Assembly (NCBI GenBank): GCA_024508855.1
Contig: JANINJ010000086.1
Location: forward strand, 1-64,000
Direction of reading: 5' to 3'
Source of the DNA: Xanthobacteraceae bacterium
Lineage (GTDB): Bacteria > Pseudomonadota > Alphaproteobacteria > Rhizobiales > Xanthobacteraceae
Length of the DNA: 64,000 bases
Shown here: positions 9,830 to 18,551 of the stretch, piece after piece
How positions within the stretch are numbered: the first letter of the stretch is position 1
Layout of the letters: every line of letters begins with the position of its first letter
Made by a program: the position numbers and the translations under genes
Notes under the pieces: generated by a model
The model's database searches: none
Told to the model about the DNA's origin: nothing
Seen by the model: the letters and a program-made list of their open reading frames with translations, nothing else

Positions 9830-11134
9830 TCAGACCCTGACCGGCGTGCGAACGCGCCCGGTATCGCCGAATACGCGGAGATAGCGTGCGGTCTCGGCAG
9901 GATCGCCGGTGGCTTTCTCGGGATTGTCCGAGAGCTTGACTGCCGGCCGTCCGTTCACCGACGTGACCTTGCACACGATCGAGATCGGATCGAGATCGGT
10001 GCCGCCATCCGGCGCGCAGCCGACGAAATCGTTGGTGAGATTGGTGCCCCAGCCGAAGCTGACGCGCACGCGGCCTTCGAAATGGTAATACGCTTCCTCG
10101 ATCGACGCGGCGTCCATGCCGTCGGAGAACACCAGCAGCTTCTCGCGTGGATCGCGGCCCTTGGCTTTCCACCACTTGATGATTTCTTCGCCGGCCGCGA
10201 TCGGCGGCGCGCTGTCGGGACGGAAGCCGGTCCAGTCGGCGACCCATTCCGGCGCGTCGCGCAGGAATGCCTTGGTGCCGAACGCATCGGGCAGCGCCAC
10301 CAGCAGGTTGCCGCCATAGGTATGCCGCCACTGGTCCAGAATGCGATAGGGCGCCCAGCGCAATTCGGTGTCGTCGTTGGCCAGCGCCGCCGCGACCATC
10401 GGCAGTTCGTGCGCGTTGGTGCCGATCGCTTCGAGGTCGCTGTCCATCGCCAGCAGCACGTTCGACGTGCCGGTGAATGCCGGGCCGAGCCCTTCCTTCA
10501 CCGCTTCCACGCACCAGCGCTGCCAGAGGAATCCGTGCCGCCGCCGGGTGCCGAAGTCCGACAGCCGCAAGCCGTCCAGCTTCTGCAGGCGCTCGACCTT
10601 GGTCCACAGCTTGGCCTTGGCGCGCGCATAGAGCACGTCGAGCGCGAAGCGTCCCTGGCCCTTCATGGCCTGCCGCGAGCGCAACTCGTTCATGATGGCA
10701 AGGGCGGGAATTTCCCACATCGTGGTGTGGGTCCACGGCCCGTGGAAGTGCAGTTCGTATTGTCCGTCGACCTTGCGCAGTTCGTATTCCGGCAACTTGA
10801 AGTCGCCGAGCCAGCGGATGAAATCCGGCGAGAACATCTGGGTCTTGCCGTAGAACGTATTACCGGCGAGCCAGATCAATTCCTTCTTGGTGAAACGGAT
10901 GCTTCGCGCATGATCGAGCTGTGCGCGCAACTCGCCTTCGTCGATCACCTCGGCGAGGCGGACATGCTTGCTGCGGTTGATGACCGAGAAGGTCACATGC
11001 TCGTCCGGATAGAATTCCCGGATCATCTGCAGCATCAGCAGCTTGTAGAAATCGGTATCGAGCAGGCTGCGGATGATGGGGTCGAGCCGCCAGCCGTGGT
11101 CGTAGGTGCGCGTTGCGATGTCTGTCACAGGCAT
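9830..11134 (-). CDS. pncB: Nicotinate phosphoribosyltransferase
   Basis: NAD salvage enzyme: nicotinate + PRPP (+ ATP) gives nicotinate mononucleotide. The 434 residues are the length of the proteobacterial PncB. Recognisable blocks include [15 protein letters not shown] near residue 25, [20 protein letters not shown], the [13 protein letters not shown] block, and [10 protein letters not shown] with [10 protein letters not shown] near the phosphate-binding end. It lies next to a nicotinate dehydrogenase operon on the same strand, 67 bp downstream of nicB. The cell's nicotinate-consuming salvage and catabolic enzymes are thus side by side. Whether pncB is cotranscribed with nicAB cannot be seen; there is no clear terminator between them. 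Confidence 0.93.
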   Translation of the reverse strand: MPVTDIATRTYDHGWRLDPIIRSLLDTDFYKLLMLQMIREFYPDEHVTFSVINRSKHVRLAEVIDEGELRAQLDHARSIRFTKKELIWLAGNTFYGKTQMFSPDFIRWLGDFKLPEYELRKVDGQYELHFHGPWTHTTMWEIPALAIMNELRSRQAMKGQGRFALDVLYARAKAKLWTKVERLQKLDGLRLSDFGTRRRHGFLWQRWCVEAVKEGLGPAFTGTSNVLLAMDSDLEAIGTNAHELPMVAAALANDDTELRWAPYRILDQWRHTYGGNLLVALPDAFGTKAFLRDAPEWVADWTGFRPDSAPPIAAGEEIIKWWKAKGRDPREKLLVFSDGMDAASIEEAYYHFEGRVRVSFGWGTNLTNDFVGCAPDGGTDLDPISIVCKVTSVNGRPAVKLSDNPEKATGDPAETARYLRVFGDTGRVRTPVRV

Positions 11135-11201
11135 GCCAGCTTATAACCCGGCCATCGGCAGCCGCCTAGCCGCTCCCGCCGCGATGCCTGCTATGCTTAA
11201 C

Positions 11202-14200
11202 TCACCGTGCGGTGGCCTGCCGCGTAGCGCGTACCGCGTCCTCGATGCCGATCCAGGCCGGTTTGTCCGGTGCGAAGCGCTGCCGGAGATAGCTTGCCAG
11301 CTCCGAGACCTGCCGGTCGTTCAGGCTGCCCGCGAAGCCTGGCATGGTGCCGAGGTCGCCGGACACCGGTGCGGTAATGCCGTTCAGAATGACCTGAATC
11401 AGATTCCCGGGCGTCGCAGCGTGAACGTTGCTGTTGAGCGCCAGCGACGGCCGGCTGCCGAACAGTTCGGGCCCGCCGACCTCGTGGCACACCGCGCACG
11501 CACCGTCGTAAATCCGCGCGCCCTGTGCCGAGGCGGCGATCGGGCGAACGCTGGTAATGGTCTCTAACTTGACGGCCATCGCCTGTTGCGCGGCGGCACT
11601 CGGCGCGTCGGGATTGAACGAGGCGAGATACACCGCCATGGCGCGGATGTCGCTGTCCGGCAGTGCCCCGAGCTCTTTCACCACCGGGCCCATCGGACCG
11701 GCGGCGACGCCATGATAGGTCGAGATGCCGGTGCGCAGGTAGCTGAAGAACTCATTCTCGCTCCACGGAATCGGCGATTGCGACAGCGACGTCAGCGGCG
11801 GCGCATCCCAGCCCTCGGCGTTGCCGCCGGCGAGTTGAGCGGAAGCTTTCTCGGCGCCGAGCGCGTTGCGCGGCGTGTGACAGGCGCCGCAATGGCCGAG
11901 CCCTTCGACCAGATATGCACCGCGATTCCAGATGTCGGACTTCGCGGGATCCGGCGTGTAGGTTGCGGGCGTATGAAACAGCGTGTTCCAGCCCGCCATC
12001 AGCGGCCGGATATTGAACGGGAAGGCGAGGGCGTTGTCGCGGTTGTTCTGCCGCACCGGCGCTTGCGCCATCAGGTAGGCGTACAGCGCCTGCAGGTCGG
12101 CATCGGTGGTTTTCGCGAAGTGGTTATAGGGAAACGCCGGATAGAGATGCCTGCCGTCGCGATGAATGCCTTGCCGCATCGCGCGCTCGAACGCGGGATA
12201 CGACCATGCACCGATGCCGGTCTCGACATCCGGCGTGATGTTGGTTGCGAAGATGGTGCCGAACGGCGTCTCCAGCGGTCGCCCGCCGGCGTTGACGATG
12301 CCGCCATCGGCGGTGTGACAGACCGCGCAATCGCCGAGCGCCGCCAGTTGCTGGCCGCGCGCGATGGTCGCGGCCGTATAGATCGACGCATCGGGGCGTG
12401 CGATCGGTGCGATGGCCGGTCGCCACGGTGATGCGGCAACGATCAGGCCCGCGACAGCGGTACACAGCGCCGCCAGTCCGGCGAACAGGCCGCGTCTTCT
12501 TGCCGGCGCGGGCGCGGTTTTCGTTTCCGCCGCCCGCAGGCCTTCGCGAATCCGATCCGGCGTGAACGGCAATTCGCGAAACCGCACGCCGGTGGCATCG
12601 AAGATCGCATTGGCGATGGCGGCGGCGCTCGGCACCGATGCGGATTCTCCGACACCAAGCGGCGGCTGGTCCTGCCGTGGCACGATCAGCACATCGATCT
12701 TCGGCACATCGGGGAAGGTGATGATCGGATAGCCGCCCCATTCACGGCTTGCGACGGCGCTCGGCTCGAAGGTGACTTCCTCCATCAGCGCACGGCTGGT
12801 CGACTGGATGACGTTGCCGTGAATCTGATGACGCACGCCGTCCGGATTGATGACGAGGCCGGAGTCTTGTCCAACCGTTACATGGGTCACCGCGACATCG
12901 CCGGTTGCCTTGTTGACCGCGACGTCTGCGACCCACGCCGACCATGCCGCCGCCTTGCCGGGGAAGGGCCCGTGGACATAGACCGCGTAAGCAAACCCGC
13001 GCCCGCGCACCACGTCGCCATCGGCCTGTGGCGGTTGCCAGACCGGACGCGGCGTCCACCTGGCACGATCCGCGACGCTGCGCACCAGATCGGCCGCGCG
13101 CTGGTCCTTCAGGTAGCGCAAGCGATATTCGACCGGATCGACGCCGGCTTCGGTCGCCAGTTCGTCGATGTAGGATTCATGCGCGAATGAATTCGGCAGC
13201 GCCGAGACGCCGCGAAACCACGATGCGCGCACGATCGGCGGCATGTCGTGCGTTACCACGCGCATGGCATCGTAATCGTAGGGCGGGATCGCGGTGCGGT
13301 CGCCCATCTGCATCACGGTGGCGACCGGCGGAATCGTGCCGGTCAGCAGCAGCGCCAGCGTCGGCGCGGCGTTGGACGGATAGCGCGTGGCGAAATCGTA
13401 GGCGACGGCATGGCCATTTTCATCGAGCCCGCCGTTGACCTCCATCAGTTGCGCGGTGCCCTTGGGGTCCCAGGCATGTTCCTGCTCGCGGGTGAGCTGC
13501 ACGCGCACCGGACGTCCGACCGCGCGCGACAGCAGCGCCGCATCCGCGCTGACATCGTCGGCGCCGTTGCGGCCGTAGCAGCCGGCGGCCTCAAAGCGAA
13601 TGACATCGATGGCATGTTCGGGCAGCGCCAGCAGGCGCGCGAGATCGCCACGCAGCACATGCGGGTTCTGCGATCCGGTCCATACCCGCAGGCCGCCGTC
13701 GCTGTAATCGGCAACCGAACAGGACGGCCCGATCGATCCGTGAATCTGATAGGGCCAGACGTAGGTGCGCTGCATCGGCTTCGCGGCCGCGGCAATCGCG
13801 GCATCGACGTCGTTCTTGTCGAGCAGCACGCGCGGCGTGCTGGGATTGGCACGCAACGCGGTGGCGATATCGGTCAGGTCCGGCAGCGTCGGCGTTCGCT
13901 TCCAGGTGATCCTGAGTTGCTGGGCGGCGCGGATGGCATTCTCTTCGCGTTCCGCGACGACGCCGACGAAATCGGCGATGCGCACGATCGCGACGAGGCC
14001 CGGAATATCCGCGACCGACGATTCATCGATCGCGAGCAGGCTGGTGCCGACGAAATCGCCGGCATCGACCCCGGCATAAGGCGGCCGCACCACGCGGCCG
14101 TGCAGCATCCCCGGCACGCGCACGTCGTGCACGTAGGTCATCTCGCCGGTGGTCATCGCCGGGATTTCCAGCCGAGGCACTGCCTGACCGACAATTTTGT

Positions 14201-14726
14201 AAGTCGAGACGTCCTTCACCGGCACGTCGTCGCGCAGCTCGAGGCAGACGGTCTTGCCTGCGACCAGTTCGGCATAGCTGACGCTGCGGTTGTTTTTGGC
14301 ACGGATCAGGCCGTCGTCGATCGTCAGTTCGTCGAGCGACTGATCGAGTTCGGCGGCGGCCCGCTCCAATAGATATTGCCGCGCCTGCGCTGCCGCATGG
14401 CGTAGCGGCACGGCCGTGATCTGGATGGTCTCGCTGGCGATGGTCGGTCCCTGATCGGGGACATGCTCGGTGTCGCCCAGCACCATCGTGACGTGCGACA
14501 GCGGCACGTCGAGTTCTTCGGCGACGATCTGGGTCAGAGCAGTCCGGATGCCGGTGCCGAGATCGACATGGCCATTGAAGGCCGTCACGAATCCGTCGGC
14601 GGCAATGACGATGAAGGTCTCGAACCCTGCGGCAGGCTGGTCGGCCTTCAGGCTGCGGATAATCGATAACGATCCGGTGGCGCGGCTGCCGCCGTTCTCA
14701 GGCCTTGTCGCATCAGCCGGCGGCAT
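11202..14726 (-). CDS. nicB: Nicotinate dehydrogenase large subunit NicB (molybdopterin domain + triheme cytochrome c)
   Basis: Large subunit of a xanthine-dehydrogenase-family hydroxylase, 1174 residues. Residues 1 to ~735 form the molybdopterin-binding part (for example HVDLGTGIRTALTQIVAEEL near the start, and RASWFRGVSALPNSFAHESY). After a linker with one hydrophobic segment (about 745-765), a cytochrome c part carries three CxxCH haem sites, beginning at Cys800, Cys946 and Cys1077. This fusion and length match NicB of Pseudomonas putida, which with NicA hydroxylates nicotinate to 6-hydroxynicotinate and passes electrons to the respiratory chain. The ATG at 14726 is preferred because GGAGG precedes it; it overlaps nicA by 14 bp. 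Related isoquinoline oxidoreductases share the fold, so the substrate call leans on the neighbouring hnr and enamidase genes. Confidence 0.85.
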   Translation of the reverse strand: MPPADATRPENGGSRATGSLSIIRSLKADQPAAGFETFIVIAADGFVTAFNGHVDLGTGIRTALTQIVAEELDVPLSHVTMVLGDTEHVPDQGPTIASETIQITAVPLRHAAAQARQYLLERAAAELDQSLDELTIDDGLIRAKNNRSVSYAELVAGKTVCLELRDDVPVKDVSTYKIVGQAVPRLEIPAMTTGEMTYVHDVRVPGMLHGRVVRPPYAGVDAGDFVGTSLLAIDESSVADIPGLVAIVRIADFVGVVAEREENAIRAAQQLRITWKRTPTLPDLTDIATALRANPSTPRVLLDKNDVDAAIAAAAKPMQRTYVWPYQIHGSIGPSCSVADYSDGGLRVWTGSQNPHVLRGDLARLLALPEHAIDVIRFEAAGCYGRNGADDVSADAALLSRAVGRPVRVQLTREQEHAWDPKGTAQLMEVNGGLDENGHAVAYDFATRYPSNAAPTLALLLTGTIPPVATVMQMGDRTAIPPYDYDAMRVVTHDMPPIVRASWFRGVSALPNSFAHESYIDELATEAGVDPVEYRLRYLKDQRAADLVRSVADRARWTPRPVWQPPQADGDVVRGRGFAYAVYVHGPFPGKAAAWSAWVADVAVNKATGDVAVTHVTVGQDSGLVINPDGVRHQIHGNVIQSTSRALMEEVTFEPSAVASREWGGYPIITFPDVPKIDVLIVPRQDQPPLGVGESASVPSAAAIANAIFDATGVRFRELPFTPDRIREGLRAAETKTAPAPARRRGLFAGLAALCTAVAGLIVAASPWRPAIAPIARPDASIYTAATIARGQQLAALGDCAVCHTADGGIVNAGGRPLETPFGTIFATNITPDVETGIGAWSYPAFERAMRQGIHRDGRHLYPAFPYNHFAKTTDADLQALYAYLMAQAPVRQNNRDNALAFPFNIRPLMAGWNTLFHTPATYTPDPAKSDIWNRGAYLVEGLGHCGACHTPRNALGAEKASAQLAGGNAEGWDAPPLTSLSQSPIPWSENEFFSYLRTGISTYHGVAAGPMGPVVKELGALPDSDIRAMAVYLASFNPDAPSAAAQQAMAVKLETITSVRPIAASAQGARIYDGACAVCHEVGGPELFGSRPSLALNSNVHAATPGNLIQVILNGITAPVSGDLGTMPGFAGSLNDRQVSELASYLRQRFAPDKPAWIGIEDAVRATRQATAR

Positions 14727-15210
14727 CGGCGGCCTCCGATGCACGGCTGTGGCCGGCCGCCGATTTCACGGCGGCGAGGATTTCGACATGGGTGCCGCAG
14801 CGGCAGAGATTGTAGCGCAGCGCTTCGAGGATTTCGGTTTCCGTCGGATGCGCATTGCGCAGCAGCAGCGCCTTCGCGGTCATGATCATGCCATTCAGGC
14901 AATAGCCGCATTGCGCCGCCTGATGTTCGACGAAGGCCGCCTGCAACGGATCGGGATGCTCGCGCGTTCCGAGCCCTTCCAGCGTGACGATATGACGTTG
15001 CGTGCAGGCGCCGACCGGAAGCACGCAGGAGCGTGCCGCGATACCGTCCAGCATCACGGTGCAGGCGCCGCACTCGCCGAGGCCGCAGCCGAATTTCGGC
15101 CCGTTCAGCTCCAGATCGTTGCGCAGGACATAAAGCAGCGGCGTTGCGGGCGCGACGGCGATATCATGGACCTTGCCATTGACCGTCAGGCGGATAGTGT
15201 CTGGCGTCAT
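14713..15210 (-). CDS. nicA: Nicotinate dehydrogenase [2Fe-2S] subunit NicA
   Basis: Small iron-sulfur subunit of 165 residues. It has the two [2Fe-2S] domains of this enzyme class in order: the plant-type cluster (GCGLGECGACTVMLDG, residues ~42-57) and the helical C-terminal cluster (CGYCLNGMIM and NLCRCGTH). It carries electrons from the molybdenum site in NicB to the haems in the same partner. It is the first gene of a two-gene operon with nicB. There is no separate FAD subunit gene, as expected for the cytochrome-linked type. A promoter with a palindrome between its -35 and -10 boxes lies 43-70 bp upstream. Confidence 0.88.
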   Translation of the reverse strand: MTPDTIRLTVNGKVHDIAVAPATPLLYVLRNDLELNGPKFGCGLGECGACTVMLDGIAARSCVLPVGACTQRHIVTLEGLGTREHPDPLQAAFVEHQAAQCGYCLNGMIMTAKALLLRNAHPTETEILEALRYNLCRCGTHVEILAAVKSAAGHSRASEAADAAG

Positions 15211-15252
15211 GGATCGATACCGCGCTGCAAAAAACCGAATGCTGTTCCGTGA

Positions 15253-15280
15253 AGAATACCGTTTGTGTACAAACGTGCAA
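15253..15280 (-). promoter_or_regulatory. Putative nicA promoter with palindromic operator in the spacer
   Basis: On the minus strand a -35 box TTGCAC (15280-15275), a 16-bp spacer and a -10 box TATTCT (15258-15253) precede nicA. The spacer contains the perfect inverted repeat GTTTGT-GT-ACAAAC (15261-15274). A repressor bound there would block RNA polymerase. This repeat differs from the TCATTAGT-type palindrome found at the hnr and enamidase promoters, so nicAB may answer to another regulator. Assignment by eye only. Confidence 0.5.
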
Positions 15281-15416
15281 GGATGTCACCGGTTCATCAT
15301 GCGGCATCGGTAGGAAATGCGCGAGAGGTGATTTGCTGCGCTGCCCAGCGAGTGGGCAGGGTTGCGATGCAAATGAACTTTAATGCGGCATCGGCGATTT
15401 TCGTGCGCGGGACCGC

Positions 15417-15462
15417 TTGACAGTTATCCCGGCCACGCGCACCATCATTAGTATACGAATGA
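15417..15462 (+). promoter_or_regulatory. Putative hnr promoter (-35 TTGACA) and operator palindrome
   Basis: A consensus -35 TTGACA (15417-15422) is followed 22 bp later by the imperfect palindrome TCATTAGT-AT-ACGAATGA (15445-15462; 7 of 8 positions pair). The palindrome overlaps where the -10 box and transcription start should be, a usual place for a repressor. The same half-site, perfectly paired, occurs at 27187-27204 between enamidase and fpr with the same distance from a TTGACT box. The MarR-family regulator encoded at 23968 is the likely ligand-responsive protein. The rest of this ~370-bp region between nicA and hnr holds no gene. Confidence 0.6.
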
Positions 15463-15584
15463 ACGCCGGCACGGACCGGTGTGGTAGAGGGTGGAAGCTG
15501 GCTGCAGGATTGCAGTCTTATCGATCGACGTTCACCTGACACCTTGTGCGCCCTCGAGTTGTTGCTTTGTTTTCGGGTTTGCTG

Positions 15585-17054
15585 ATGACGAATAATGGAT
15601 CTCCGATTTCAGCAGGCGCCACGGATGGCGACAAGATACGCTGCGATGCCTGTCCGGTGATGTGCTACATCAAGCCCGGCGCATCCGGCGCCTGCGATCG
15701 TTACGCCAACGATGCCGGCCAGCTCGTGCGCGTCGATCCGCATGTGGTTCTGCAGCGCACGGTGTCGCAGGGCGGCCAGATTGTCCCCTTCCAGAAATCC
15801 GCCGAATGGGACGGCGCGCTGGTGACCGGAAAAGACGTGTTCGTCACCGCGATCGGCGCCGGCACGACGTATCCGGACTACAAGCCGGCACCGTTCATCG
15901 TCTCGTCGGAAGTCGACGGAGTCGACATGGTCACGGTGGTGACCGAAGGCATCTTCAGCTACTGCGGCGTCAAGGTGAAGATCGACACCGATCGCTTTCT
16001 CGGTCCGGAAACGTCCACGGTGCGCGTCGAAGGCGAGGCCATCGGCCATGTCACGACGGGTGAATATGGGTCGCAGATGCTGTCGCTCGGCGGCGTGCAT
16101 CATCTCACCGGCGGTTCGAAGAAGGAAGGCCGCGTCACCTGCGATGCATTGATGGATCTGTGCAACGGCAAACCCGTCGAACTGACCATCGACAACGGTG
16201 CGACGGTGATGGTGCAGGCCGGCAAGGCGCCGATCGTCAACGGCGTACCCGAGGTGCGCATGCGCGTCGGCTGCGGCTCGGCGACCATCGGCATGTTCGC
16301 CAAGCAGTGGCAGGGCAAGGTCGACGAGGTGGTCGTGGTCGACGATCATATCACCGGCGTGCTGTCGGAACATCAGGCCGGCAAGCTGCTTGATGTTCCC
16401 GAGACCGGCATCAAGATGAAGGGCCGCCGCTCTACGCCGGGCCGTTACTTCCAGGTTGCCGAGCCCGGCACCGGCTGGGGCGGCACGCAGATTTCCGATC
16501 CGCTCACCGTGCTCGGTCCGTTCAATCCGAAGGTCGCGAAGCCCGGCACGCGGATGCTGATGGTGTCGACCACCGGCGAGCACTTCGCCTATTTCGAACT
16601 CGATGAGGCCTTGCAGCCGGTCGAGAAACCGCTGCCGCCCGAACTGGTGCAATCGGTCGAACGCATTCAGGAGAATTGCGAGCCTGCCTTGTGCACCGTG
16701 TTGTTCATGGGCGGTGCCGGCGGATCGCTGCGCGCCGGCGTCACCGACAACCCGGTGCGGCTGACGCGCTCGGTCAAGGAGGCGCTGACGTCGGTGACCA
16801 GCGGCGGCGCGCCGGTCTATGTCTGGCCCGGCGGCGGTATCACCTTCATGGTCGACGTCACGCAAATGCCGGCCGGTGCGTTCGGCTATGTCCCGACACC
16901 CGCGCTGGTCGCGCCGATCGAGTTCACCTTGCGGCTCGACGACTACGCCGCGCTCGGCGGCCATATGGATTACGTTCGCCCGCTGGCCTCGCTCAACGAC
17001 GGCACCGAAGTGCGCCACGCCGTTCCGCCCCCCAAATCGGGGACCCATGCATGA
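15585..17054 (+). CDS. hnr: 6-hydroxynicotinate reductase (flavo-iron-sulfur protein)
   Basis: Protein of 489 residues that I recognise as the 6-hydroxynicotinate reductase family, known from Eubacterium barkeri. That enzyme reduces 6-hydroxynicotinate to 1,4,5,6-tetrahydro-6-oxonicotinate and carries covalent flavin and several Fe-S clusters. Near the N-terminus the cysteines Cys20, Cys23, Cys27 and Cys37 (CDACPVMC...GAC) form a plausible [4Fe-4S] site. A GCGSATIG string around Thr234 loosely resembles the Thr-containing sites modified by ApbE flavin transferases. The ATG at 15585 is given as the start; a GTG at 15546 is possible and neither has a good ribosome site. It is the first gene of a coupled operon with UPF0280 and two DUF1185 genes, and its stop overlaps the next ATG. 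The name comes from recall of the family plus context (NicAB, enamidase). Confidence 0.72.
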   Translation: MTNNGSPISAGATDGDKIRCDACPVMCYIKPGASGACDRYANDAGQLVRVDPHVVLQRTVSQGGQIVPFQKSAEWDGALVTGKDVFVTAIGAGTTYPDYKPAPFIVSSEVDGVDMVTVVTEGIFSYCGVKVKIDTDRFLGPETSTVRVEGEAIGHVTTGEYGSQMLSLGGVHHLTGGSKKEGRVTCDALMDLCNGKPVELTIDNGATVMVQAGKAPIVNGVPEVRMRVGCGSATIGMFAKQWQGKVDEVVVVDDHITGVLSEHQAGKLLDVPETGIKMKGRRSTPGRYFQVAEPGTGWGGTQISDPLTVLGPFNPKVAKPGTRMLMVSTTGEHFAYFELDEALQPVEKPLPPELVQSVERIQENCEPALCTVLFMGGAGGSLRAGVTDNPVRLTRSVKEALTSVTSGGAPVYVWPGGGITFMVDVTQMPAGAFGYVPTPALVAPIEFTLRLDDYAALGGHMDYVRPLASLNDGTEVRHAVPPPKSGTHA

Positions 17055-17974
17055 TCCGGCGTCCGCAGATCGCGTTGCTGCCGGATGGCAAGCGCCTCCA
17101 TCTTCAGGATGGGCCGATCGACCTGATCGTCGAGGCGCAGGGGCGGGCGGCGGAAATCGAGATTGCCTACGCGGCCGCGGCGGAATCGCTCACCGGATTG
17201 CTGGATCGGCTGTGCCAGGAATTGACACAACTTCGCCGCAACGTTTCCGCACGAAATTTTGAGCTCTCCGATGTGGTCGCGCGGCGTATGTTTGCCGCTG
17301 TCGCGCCTTATGGAGACGAGCATTTCATCACGCCGATGGCCGCGGTGGCCGGTGCGGTGGCCGAAGAGGCGCTCGGCGCGATGACGCGCGCCGCAAAACT
17401 CGATCGTGCCTACGTCAACAACGGCGGCGACATCGCGCTGCATCTCGAAGAAGGTCAGCATTTCACGGTTGGACTGGTCGATCGTCCGGATCATCCGTCG
17501 CTTGTCGGCAAGACCATCGTTGATGCTGCCAGTCCGGTGCGCGGCGTCGCTACCAGCGGCAGGCATGGTCGCAGTTTTTCGCTCGGCATTGCCGATGCCG
17601 TCACCGTGCTTGCGCGAACCGCATCGCAAGCCGACGCCGCCGCAACGATTATCGCGAATGCGGTCGATTTGCCGGGCCATCCTGGTATCGTGCGTTGCCC
17701 TGCGTCGGATATTCAGCCGGACAACGATCTCGGCGAGCGTCTGGTGACGCGCGATGTGGCGACCCTTTCCGATGATGAGGTGGCAACTGCGCTGCAATCG
17801 GGGTCGGACTGCGCGCGCAACCTTCTAACGCGAGGATTGATCGAGGGCGCTGCGCTGTTTCTGCAGAGGCAGAGACGGATTGTCGCGTTGCCCGACGCGT
17901 CATTATCGATCAACACCAGCAGCAAGAGCGCCCTTGCAACGGCGCCGCAAATGGAAAGACTGATGCATGCCTGA
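17051..17974 (+). CDS. UPF0280 family protein (ApbE superfamily; possible flavin transferase)
   Basis: Protein of 307 residues in the UPF0280 family, which belongs to the ApbE/FMN-transferase structural superfamily. Family-like blocks are AYVNNGGDIALHL (the ApbE 'GGD' strand, residues ~122-134), GVATSGRHGRSFSLG and the following ADAVTVLA helix. ApbE proteins transfer FMN from FAD to a Thr or Ser of a target protein. The gene is fused by an ATGA overlap to hnr, and the E. barkeri homologue of Hnr has a covalent flavin. The sequence therefore fits a dedicated flavin loader for Hnr, although that role is inference. UPF0280 proteins are otherwise uncharacterised. Confidence 0.78.
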   Translation: MIRRPQIALLPDGKRLHLQDGPIDLIVEAQGRAAEIEIAYAAAAESLTGLLDRLCQELTQLRRNVSARNFELSDVVARRMFAAVAPYGDEHFITPMAAVAGAVAEEALGAMTRAAKLDRAYVNNGGDIALHLEEGQHFTVGLVDRPDHPSLVGKTIVDAASPVRGVATSGRHGRSFSLGIADAVTVLARTASQADAAATIIANAVDLPGHPGIVRCPASDIQPDNDLGERLVTRDVATLSDDEVATALQSGSDCARNLLTRGLIEGAALFLQRQRRIVALPDASLSINTSSKSALATAPQMERLMHA

Positions 17975-18551
17975 AATCGCAATCCGCAAGCGCGTCACCA
18001 TCGTCGAGGAGATCCTGCACGAGGGCGGGCCGCCGCCGGCCCAGCCGTTGTTGCGCGGTGCCGCACTGTGCGTGATCCGCAATCCCTTCGCAGGAAAATA
18101 TGTCGAGGAGATCGCAGGCTTCATGGATGATCTCACGCCACTCGGCATTGAGATGGCGCGTGGGCTTCTCAACGCGCTCGGCGGCGATCCGGCGCGCATT
18201 CAGGGCTACGGCAAGGGCGCGATCATCGGCGCGGCCGGCGAGCAGGAGCATGGCGCGCTGTGGCATGTGCCGGGTGGTTACGCCATGCGCGAAATCCTCG
18301 GCGAAGCGAAGGCGATCGTGCCGTCCGCGAAAAAAGTCGGTGGCCCCGGTACGCGGCTCGACGTTCCGGTGACGCACATCAACGCATCCTACGTGCGTTC
18401 GCATTTCGACGCGATGGAAGTCGGAATCGCCGACGCGCCGCGTGCCGATGAACTGCTGCTCGCACTGGTGATGACGACAGGCTCGCGAATCCATGCCCGC
18501 GTTGGCGGATTGAAGGCGAGCGAAATCAAGGGACAGGATGGATTGCGATGA
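17967..18551 (+). CDS. DUF1185 (PF06684, 'amino acid synthesis') family protein, copy A
   Basis: Protein of 194 residues in the DUF1185 family, whose 'amino acid synthesis' label is historical and whose function is not known. Conserved blocks include RKRVTIVEEILHEGG at the start, RNPFAGKYVEEI, the GYGKGAIIG loop, and the terminal KASEIKGQDGLR. The ATG overlaps the end of the UPF0280 gene by 8 bp, and the stop overlaps the second copy by ATGA, so all four genes from hnr are translationally coupled. The tight coupling argues for a role in 6-hydroxynicotinate reduction or the next steps. Likely soluble and cytoplasmic (no signal peptide). Confidence 0.82.
   Translation: MPEIAIRKRVTIVEEILHEGGPPPAQPLLRGAALCVIRNPFAGKYVEEIAGFMDDLTPLGIEMARGLLNALGGDPARIQGYGKGAIIGAAGEQEHGALWHVPGGYAMREILGEAKAIVPSAKKVGGPGTRLDVPVTHINASYVRSHFDAMEVGIADAPRADELLLALVMTTGSRIHARVGGLKASEIKGQDGLR

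Noticed and set aside
15585-17054. Cyanuric-acid/barbiturase (ring-opening amidohydrolase) family for the protein called Hnr
   Set aside because: The N-terminal four-cysteine cluster and neighbouring ApbE-like gene fit a flavo-Fe-S reductase and not the cofactor-free AtzD fold.
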